Below are positions 56,731-64,000 of a stretch of DNA of 64,000 nt, piece after piece. The DNA is from Cryptomeria japonica (Eukaryota > Streptophyta > Pinopsida > Cupressales > Cupressaceae). Each line of letters starts with the position of its first letter. The first letter of the stretch is position 1. A model generated the notes under the pieces. That model did no database searches. It was not told where the DNA came from and worked only from the letters and a program-made list of their open reading frames with translations. Location of the stretch: NCBI RefSeq assembly GCF_030272615.1, contig NC_081405.1:474766008-474830007 (forward strand). Reading direction: 5' to 3'. Both the position numbers and the translations under genes were made by a program.

Positions 56731-59700
56731 CTAAGTATCCCAACTAGTTTTCAAAGTTCCCAAAATAGATACAAACCCATTAATAATGTATGCATGTAGT
56801 TCTTCTTTTGTTAGATCCGCTAGTGTGGGTTTATTCATCAATTCTAGACTTTCCCCCTTATGAAGTAATAAAGTGTTCAACTGGGGACTTACCAATCCTC
56901 TCAATTCCCTATCTCGCCAAATTAATCTGTTGATATCTTTCTCCAAGGTGGATATCTTAGATTTTGTACCAAAAATTTGACCATCAATGACGTTGGTCAA
57001 TGTCTGAGTACCATCAAAATTGTTAGCCAGATGTTCCAACTGGGCCTTAGCCGCTTTTGTTTTCACCTCCAAGTCAGTTGTAAGTTTGTCGGTGTTAGTA
57101 CAAGACCTATATATACAACTAAACTGATTAAGAACCTCATCAATCTTTGTAAGTTTCTCTGTCATCTTTACCTTGTCTGATATGATCATATTATCATAGG
57201 TGACTTTCCTAGCTGCATTGTATCGCTCTATGAATTGTCAGTTTGATATATGTTGAAGAGTTTGAAACTCTTTTACAATATGTTCATTCAAACTCTTAAG
57301 CTTACTAGAGGGGCTAGCTCATGGACTAGCATGTCCTGGAACTAGGTGTTGCAAAATCGGAATGGCCTACTCAATGACCTGCTTGTCTTCTGATCCTTCC
57401 TTCCTCAACTTATGAGATGCAACAAACATTAATTGAAAATTGCTCAGGTGCTCAATGTTCTTCTGGCCAAAATCAACTTGACCGGATGAGCCAAGTGCCA
57501 ATAATGAATGACTAGACTCTCCAACCTGCTAGCTAGCACTAATGGCTTCACCACTTGGTGCAGTAACCATCTCAACCTTAGCCTCTTCAGTATGTGTATT
57601 TGTTGCCAGAGGTTCAACATCCTCAACCTATTTATTATTTGTATCCACATCAATAACCTCTACATCCGGAATGTTCTATTCTGATGTATCCTGCTTATCA
57701 TGCACAACTTCAAAGTTATCTACCGGTTTCTCTACATTATGTACAGGTGATACTATCGGAGGAATATCCTATGTTAGTTTTTGTTCCAAATTGGTAAATC
57801 CATACCCAATATACCTTTTCCCTTACCATCAATAGATATGTCTTCAATACCATGCTTAGGCACAAATACCAGTGCAGTAAAGAAATCTGGTTTATCTACA
57901 AAGAATTTTACCCACGGCTCATGGGTCTCCTTAACTATTTCATTTACTCTACCTACCATGAGACTCACATGTCGGTGTCGGCTCTGAATTTTTTTCTATT
58001 AGCATATTCAAGACACTGCTACAACTCCTCATCAGTTATAGAAACACAAATAGTTAATAACTCCTGCAACTTTATATTTTTATTCTCCTCAATTGTAGAT
58101 AATCTTTGAGCATCTAGCTTATTGTACAAATCTCCTGGTATTTGATTTTCAATCTCAAGTAATACCTTCTTATATATATCTAAATATAACAAAATTGCTT
58201 CCTCAATCTCCATTTGCTCCTTATTATCCATATGTTCATAATAATGTTGGATATTACTCAAAATTCCATCTTTATTTATTTGATCTATCAATTTAGAAAC
58301 TAAGAGAGGAGGAGTGACCTCAATACTCTTATCGGATTTGAGATCTATATCTAATTTTGATTTCTTCTTCTTGTCGGGAGTAGAAGTAGATTCTTTAACC
58401 GATTTTCTCTTCTTTGTTTGTTTCATCTCCTTCAAAATTTTCTTTGGAGCTGCCGGAGGAGTGACCTTTACTTTCTATACCTTTCCTTCCACATGCTTCT
58501 TCCTCTATATCCTGATGTATGTCTAGGGAATCTTTGGGGGCACAACATCAGTATCAGAACCAGATTCAATAGGGGCAATATAAGTTTCTAGTTTCTTCAT
58601 CTTCAATATACCCTTGCTGGTTGTTGCTAATGGTGGAGTTAGAACTGTTGCCGGAGATGACCCTTCTTCCAGTCCAATGATCTTATTGATTTCAGAGGAC
58701 ATCTTCTCCATAGCTTCTCTAACCTTCTTGATTTTTCCTTCCCTCATCTTCTAACTGAAACCCATCTGAACTTCAGATTCCTTTTGTTTTGTTGTCTCAA
58801 AGGTTTTCTCAGTTTCATCATCTAAGGCATCAATAAGAGTCTTGGCATATAAGTCCAAGATCTCAGCATCAACCTCATAACCCATCTCAGTGATCCAAAT
58901 CTTTCGTGGTTGCACTGCTTCCATCGATGTTTCATCCTTCTTAACCATAAAGTAGATTTTTGTAAAGTACTTATCAACAATATGTTTAGGCACTCTCTCT
59001 CTTTTCTTCATAGCCTTTTGAAATGATATGAAATAACCCCATAGAATAGAGTCTCTCTCCTTGTCTTGTCCTAAACCTCTTATAGCATCTTTTATTTGCT
59101 TTCCTATCAGCATATCAAATGCCCATTGAGTTTTACCGGATCCTAGTAACTCATTCAAAAGGAAAAGCATCAAGCAAACAACAAGATTGCCATACCGGAA
59201 AACACCTTTCTTCTTACCCTTAATCTTCCCTAGGTTTAAAATAAGCTCTTCACACATCCATTGACAGAGATCATACCTATCATTTTATTTGACCATCTGA
59301 TGAGCATAGTAAATGCATGAACTGGAAATAGAGTTCAATCGGTTTGATTGGGTTACCTTGTAAGCGATGATCATGCTTGCAATTTGAACAAATTTTTCTT
59401 TGATAGTGCTTATCCTGATTGATCGGTTGTCAAAAGTTGCACCAGTTAACTTCTCAACCTCATTGTTAGGTATTTTCTTCCTTCTAGGATTCCGACTAGT
59501 TTGGGGCAAACCAGTGATTGCACAAATAGCCTCCTTGGTAATTTTGTAAAGTTGGTCCAACCATATGAATTCCCCATGGACACGGCTCGGTACATACCGG
59601 ATCATTTCATCTTCAAATTTTGGCATCTCCAAAATGTTTGTGAAACCCTAATCCTTCAAAATTTGTAATTCCGGTTTCATCAATCCCTTCCTATCCAATA

Positions 59701-59941
59701 GATTTGTCATGTACATTGTTTTGATCTCAGTTGAACCTAAATCCTCCAGAGTGCAGTGGATATATGCATGAACATCTTCATCATATAGGATTCCATTTGG
59801 AACCCTAGAAAATACGTCGATTGAATTATCAACCTTCACAATCTGAGGGCATTGCGTGAAAATTAGGTGTGGATGATCACTGATGTCAATAACAACAGGG
59901 GTAGCCACACCTACCAGAGCGGGAGAAGATCCAGAAGCCAT
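56731..59941 (-). pseudogene. Element B ORF2: ~1,050-codon protein of unknown family
   Basis: Start ATG 59941 (MASGSSPALV), with MFA possible upstream at 59950; the MAS start parallels element A ORF2. Open blocks, minus strand: 59950-59648, 59632-59285 (SRVHGEFIWLDQLYKITKEA, then ICAITGLPQTSRN), 59257-58751 (YDLCQWMCEELILNLGKI just before and into it, TSMEAVQPRK), 58747-58523, 58435-58019 (Lys-rich then HYYEHMDNKEQMEIEEAI), 57968-57774, and 57189-56731 (coiled coil, DLEVKTKAAKAQLEHL, ending SWDT). Stops and frameshifts separate them. It is collinear with element A ORF2, same length class (3.2 kb). Predicted soluble and helical; no enzyme or membrane motif recognised. Function unknown. Confidence 0.82.
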
Positions 59942-59950
59942 TGCAAACAA

Positions 59951-60476
59951 AGATAGTCTGGAAATTGAAAAAATACCTCACAACCTTCGCCGGTGAAAGT
60001 TCTTGAAAATCCACACCAAATGAACTGGAATTCGCTTGAAAAGATTTTGGTCACCTTGAATCACCTTAAACTCGCTCTTCTTTTCTCTGAATGTTGTGTG
60101 ATAAGAAATGAACCATTTCTCTTTTATTCTATGAAAACCTTAATTTCTCATTGACATAAATGTGTGTCGGTCTATCATACCAGATTCAAAATCCATGACC
60201 TTAGTGTCGGGAAACCTTCAAACTAATTTCACCAAGATCTGAAACAAGCTTTCAAACCACTACTAGGGGTAATGCAAGATCTATCATTAATTTACCTCCC
60301 CCTAAGGCTAACGCCTTAGTTATTGAATAAGTTTCTTGTTGGTGCAGGAGCATTCTAATCTGTTGGTTGAGTGACCAAGTTGATTGTCTCTGCCAGTTGA
60401 TCTTCAGATTTCCTAACCTATTTCCTCTCATGCTCCTTCCGGATATCATCTTTCTATTTTCCTTTTTTATTTTTTC
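59951..60476 (-). other. Element B spacer between ORF1 and ORF2
   Basis: Non-coding, many stops in all frames. It includes CCTTAGGGGGAGGTAAAT (minus, near 60307-60290), an internal polypurine-like tract also present in element A (near 27979-27999). It lacks the GC-richer segment of element A. Confidence 0.6.
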
Positions 60477-61455
60477 TTACCAGATTGTTCTTGCTTCTAC
60501 AGAATTTAGCAATATGTCCTATTTGGTTGCATGCATAGCAAGTGACGTTATTTTTCTAAATTGCCTTACTGTATCCTTGATTATTCCTTGACCTGCATTG
60601 ATTAGCCATATGTCCAAACTTTCCACATGCATGACATCTCACATTCACTCTACAATCTTCTATCCTATGACCATACTTCTTACAATTTGAACACTGACCA
60701 GGAACTGCATTATTATCTTGATTTCCTCTATTTTTACAATGTCTTGCCAAATGACCAAATTTATTGCAAACAAAACATCTACCATTGAATTTATGTGCAT
60801 TGGGTTGCCTTACCAGTGGTTTTTGGTTGATAGGTGGATTCTCTTTTTGACCAGTTGTTTCAACTCCATTTGCAATACTAGAGCTTTCTCCTTGTTCAAA
60901 TCCAAGACCTCTAATGTCTCCCTTGTGCCTTTGATCCTTTAATAGATCATCAAGCTTTGTAGAACTATCCTTGAAATTGTCTCTGTATTCATTTGTAGTA
61001 TCCAGATCTCCTCTTAGGATTGTTATCAATATTTCCAAGCCTTGCTCATTGTTTTGGGTTTTTACTAGCTCAGTTCTCAACATATCATTCTCATGTGCCA
61101 GCCTAATGCATTCCTCAGATCTATCTTTCAGAGATCTGCCAAGATTTTCTTCATCCTTTTTCTGGTCTTCAATCTTCTTAGACATCCTCATAATTAGGGC
61201 TTGCATTTCACTCTTCATGACAATATTCTCCCGACTCATCTTCTGACATTGTTCTTTAAGGGCATTCTCCTCTTCATCACCCTGATTTTGTAAAAGTTCC
61301 TTTCTTCTAGCTTGAGCAGATGACAGCCTCTGATGTAGGACAAGAATGAATTCCTTTGCAGAGTCCAACTCATCTTACAATTTCAAGTTTTTCATCATTT
61401 CAACATCATAGTCTTCAAGAGCTACTTCAAGTTGTTTCTCCATACTCATCTCCAT
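60477..61455 (-). pseudogene. Element B ORF1: gag-like coiled coil with four CCHC knuckles
   Basis: Start ATG 61455 (MEMSMEKQLEVALEDYD), with a stop near 61377. The open frame 61368-60556 (270 aa) is a charged coiled coil to about residue 135, then LDDLLKDQRHKGDIRGLGF (139-157), then three intact knuckles: CFVCNKFGHLARHC (198-211), CSNCKKYGHRIEDC (226-239) and CHACGKFGHMANQC (245-258). After a TAG a fourth, CYACNQIGHIAKFC, follows near 60530-60489. Four knuckles are more than the single one of Cop-1 or Cop-4 gag. Layout matches element A ORF1. It resembles the nucleocapsid half of SIRE-like gag; RNA binding is the likely role. Confidence 0.87.
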
Positions 61456-61509
61456 GGATTTCGGATTCAGGATCTTTCTTAAGTTGTTAGACTTACTCCA
61501 AGGCACCAG

Positions 61510-61521
61510 GCTTCGATACCA
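61510..61521 (-). promoter_or_regulatory. Element B primer binding site
   Basis: The minus strand reads TGGTATCGAAGC, two changes from TGGTATCAGAGC, two bases from the 5' LTR. Confidence 0.8.
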
Positions 61522-61523
61522 AT

Positions 61524-62451
61524 TGTTGGAATCCAAGAAAACTAAGAGGGGGGCTGAATCAGTGTTCTACTAGTAAGATAAATTTTTAACCTTATTAACA
61601 AAGTGTTTCAGTAGTCGGTAACCATAAAAGAATATAAAAACAAGTATAAGTAAAGCCACCACAAGAATGTACACCATAACACAAAGATTTATACTTGAAA
61701 AACCTCAAAGAGGAAAAACCATGGTGGGATTGGTGATCCACAATATCTATCCACTGGCCAAATGAATAAATATTACAATAGGGGTTTGCACATGCAGGAA
61801 GGCCAACAGCCTAGAGCACACTGCTCATCACAAAAGGAGCCTCACTGACTACAAACACCATATACTGGTTTACAAATAAAATTGTGAACTCAGAGAATGC
61901 ATCTACTATGTTGGATGAGTTCCGGTTCAAGCACTGTCTATACCGGTTTCCATTGTGTCCTCCTTTACCGGTAACTTGCTTTGCATCCTAAGACTTTAAA
62001 CCAATAACCAAGACCAACTACAAAATATTATATTTGCATACAATCAATCAATATTGTTCGCACAATATCACATCACTATATCTCGCATCATATGTATATC
62101 TCTCAAAATCTCATATCCAAAATATCCTAACCGGACTGACTTAAATACCCTTCCCAAACATAAACATAAATGCCTTATGTCAGCTTACAATGATATTATA
62201 ATTTATTTACATGTCAGCCAAGACAAAAATAAATACATTAAACTTCATGACCAATGTCACTGATTGCTACCGTGTAGACCTGCCAGATCAATCTCCTATA
62301 TCGGCCTCATATACTAATTCCTATTTTGTCGGTTTCCCTAAATGTCGGTTGTCAAATCATGAATACTGGTGAGTACCGATCAAAACCCAAAATAATATGT
62401 GTTTCCATCAATGACAACACAACTAAACCAAATGAGTGTCAATTGCCAACA
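61524..62451 (-). repeat. Element B 5' LTR
   Basis: The minus strand reads TGTTGGCAATTGACACTC...GGATTCCAACA, 928 bp, collinear with the split 3' LTR. It has the GTGTGCTCTAGGCTGTTGGC block near 61788-61831 and the U5 motif near 61700-61730. The frame 62054-62263 matches 50099-50329 because of LTR homology. Confidence 0.92.
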
Positions 62452-63347
62452 CGGATATGAATTTTTGGAAGCATGTTTGATATGTTATGGGTCTCACTGT
62501 AATGTGTGGAGATCTGGATTTGAGTTATTTACATTGAAGAATATGTTCTTGACTGTTAATTGCTTATATGGATGTGTAGCATGTGGATATGTTGTTTGTT
62601 ATGTTTTAGTGATTGTGGATTGGTGAATTGGTCTTTGGAAGATGCGTTTTGGTCTCCTCTTTCTCTTGGAGTGGTTCAATGTGTGTATTTTTTGTTCATA
62701 AAGTGTATCTTGTTTCAAGATAACTTGGTTTAAGCTTTGATGATCTATCTTGTATAGAAAGATGTGTATGATTGAGTTGTGAAGAGTAAATAAGAGTGAA
62801 GAGAAGGAAGGAAGGAAAGTGTGATGAATATAGATGCGAGGATAATCAGTGAGTTTTGGTAAATAGCAAAAGAAGAGTTGTGTTTGAATGATATGCAAGT
62901 TGTTTTGAGACTGTGATAGTGATTTGAGACAGAGTGTTGGCAGTTGAAGATCAGAGTTATGTGTATTGATGTTGATCACTTGATGCAAAGGTCAAGGATA
63001 GCTTCATGATCAGAAGATCCTTATTTTCATATCATTTTTGTATCTTTCCTTGAGTGCAGTTAGCTTAAGGTTTTGCAAGTCCTATCTTGTATCTTGCCCC
63101 ATGAGTAGTTAGCCTTGGTGTGCAAGTTTGGAGTAGTTAGCTCTTTTCTTCGTAATCTAATATGCATAGTAGATATATTTTATGGGTAGGTACTCACTGT
63201 GATTTTTTCCTGCTTGGGTTTTCCACGTATAAATCTTGGTGTTCATGTGTTATATATGTGTTGAAGTTTAATTGTTTATGTGTTGCATTTAATTTTGTTT
63301 TGGACTGATTCACCCGCCCCTCTTAGTCATGCCTTGGGATCAATAAT

Positions 63348-63360
63348 TGATATCAAAGAA
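63348..63360 (+). promoter_or_regulatory. Cop-5 primer binding site (diverged)
   Basis: TGATATCAAAGAA, resembling TGGTATCAGAGCA, two bases after the LTR end. Confidence 0.6.
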
Positions 63361-63410
63361 AGGTTCCTCTTGAGTAAGATTAAACTCTTGAGGTAGATCT
63401 GGTATAGTGC

Positions 63411-64000
63411 GGGATGTGCATTACAAAGTTCCTATCTTTGATGGTACAAATTTTTTGTACTAGAAGGAGAGAATGGAGTCACATTTGGAAACATTGTAGA
63501 ATGAAATTCAGGAAATTATTCAGACTGGATATACACCTCTGTAGGGTGGTGCTAAGACTATAGATCAGATAAAATTAAAGGAGGCTAATGCAAAGGCTAG
63601 AGCGATAATCCTAAATTGTATAAGTGATTCAGTGTTTGAAAGAGAAATGATTCAAGGAAGTAAAAGTTGTATGGAAAAAGTTGTGTTTGGCATATGAAGG
63701 AGATTCAAAGACAAAGTGGGATAGGTTGATTAATTTAAAGCAGAAGTATAAGTACCTGAGAATGCTTGAAGATAAGAGCATTGAGAACTATATTATAGAG
63801 TGACTGATCTTGTTGATAGAATTATAGTTGTCGGTAGACATTTGGAAGAATGTGATGTTGTTTATAAGATATTGTTGACTTTGCCTAATTCCTACAAGCC
63901 ACAAAGATGTGTTATACAAGAGAGCAATGATTTGAGTAAATATATTATTGATCAGCTTATTGGTACCTTAGTAGTCTATGAGATTTTAGAAATGGAGCAA
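63411..64000 (+). pseudogene. Cop-5 gag, 5' part, runs off the window
   Basis: The reading VHYKVPIFDGTNFLY*KERMES HLETL resembles the copia gag start (LDGTNY.VWK..ME.HL). It continues with KEANAKARAIILNCISDSVF and, after shifts, DSKTKWDRLINLKQKYKYLR and NYIIE, a UBN2-like gag core. TAG, TGA and frameshifts occur every 50-150 bases. No usable start was fixed. The rest lies beyond 64000. Confidence 0.7.

Larger units (their letters stand above)
49573..62451 (-). mobile_element. Element B: minus-strand LTR element without RT, ORF1 plus ORF2
   Basis: Target duplication TGGAT (49568-49572) versus CGGAT (62452-62456), one mismatch. 5' LTR 62451-61524 (928 bp), primer site 61521-61510, ORF1, ORF2, polypurine tract 56470-56459, and 3' LTR 56458-56209 plus 50252-49573 (930 bp) split by Cop-4. 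Net length is about 6.9 kb. It has the same gene plan as element A, and no RT, RNase H or integrase motif. Confidence 0.88.
49261..63345 (+). repeat. Cop-5 5' LTR, split by element B
   Basis: The left part, 49261-49572, starts TGTTGAAATAATGCG and has the TCATTGGTGTCAAAC phrase near its start, as in other LTRs here. The right part, 62457-63345, contains the U5 motif (GATTTTTTCCTGCTTGGGTTT near 63200) and ends GGGATCAATA two bases before the primer site. Sum is about 1.2 kb. The 3' LTR lies beyond the window, so the limits are estimates. Confidence 0.7.

Noticed and set aside
62599-62988. 129-codon minus-strand frame
   Set aside because: Inside the Cop-5 LTR, antisense to it, no motif.
1-64000. 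Host protein-coding, tRNA or rRNA genes
   Set aside because: All frames with recognisable motifs belong to retroelements, and I saw no cloverleaf or rRNA-like stretch. A very short exon cannot be excluded by eye.

Overview
The window looks like transposon-packed, gene-free DNA from a large-genome seed plant. I found no host gene, rRNA or tRNA. Almost everything that can be assigned is LTR retrotransposon, AT-rich and decayed, and nested up to three deep. Species cannot be fixed from this. A gymnosperm or another very large plant genome would fit, but that is inference. Element names below are local to this annotation.

Layout. (1) 1-3188: 3' end of a + strand Ty1/copia element (Cop-0): RT end, RNase H and 3' LTR. 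(2) 3189-4709 and 19338-20046: non-coding remains of an older minus-strand element. It is split by a Ty3/gypsy chromovirus, Gypsy-1 (+, 4831-19215), which has LTRs, gag, protease, RT, RNase H, integrase and chromodomain. Gypsy-1 carries a 4.8-kb solo LTR (LL1, 10916-15735) in its chromodomain and a 1.9-kb solo LTR (15931-17803) in its 3' LTR. (3) 20047-41149: minus-strand copia element Cop-1. It is broken by element A (+, 23817-32948), a solo chromovirus LTR (33722-35237) and a second long LTR (LL2, 36738-40212). Element A itself carries a solo copia LTR (26058-27113). (4) 41150-44548: 5' half of another minus-strand copia, Cop-2. (5) 44549-49037: about 4.5 kb with no supportable gene. (6) 49261 to the window end: + strand copia Cop-5. 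Its 5' LTR is split by element B (minus, 49573-62451), whose 3' LTR is in turn split by copia Cop-4 (+, 50253-56203).

Most insertions were bounded by finding the 5-bp target duplication and the restored host reading frame or LTR across the gap, so this layout rests on the sequence itself.

The most interesting items are elements A and B. They are two differently diverged copies, on opposite strands, of one kind of LTR element that has no reverse transcriptase, RNase H or integrase. Each carries ORF1, a gag-like protein (coiled coil, a GLGF motif, four CCHC knuckles), and ORF2, about 1,050 codons of helical protein I cannot assign to a family. ORF2 aligns along much of its length between A and B. 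The copia elements around them have similar tRNA-Met primer sites and polypurine tracts, and A and B share conserved LTR motifs with them, so mobilisation in trans by such elements is the simplest reading (inference).

Other notable structures are arrays of GCTACC/GGTAGC hairpins in both long LTRs, a 121-bp direct duplication flanking Gypsy-1, and a pol reading frame that runs into the chromovirus 3' LTR. All coding regions are broken by stops or frameshifts, or lack parts; nothing here looks autonomous.
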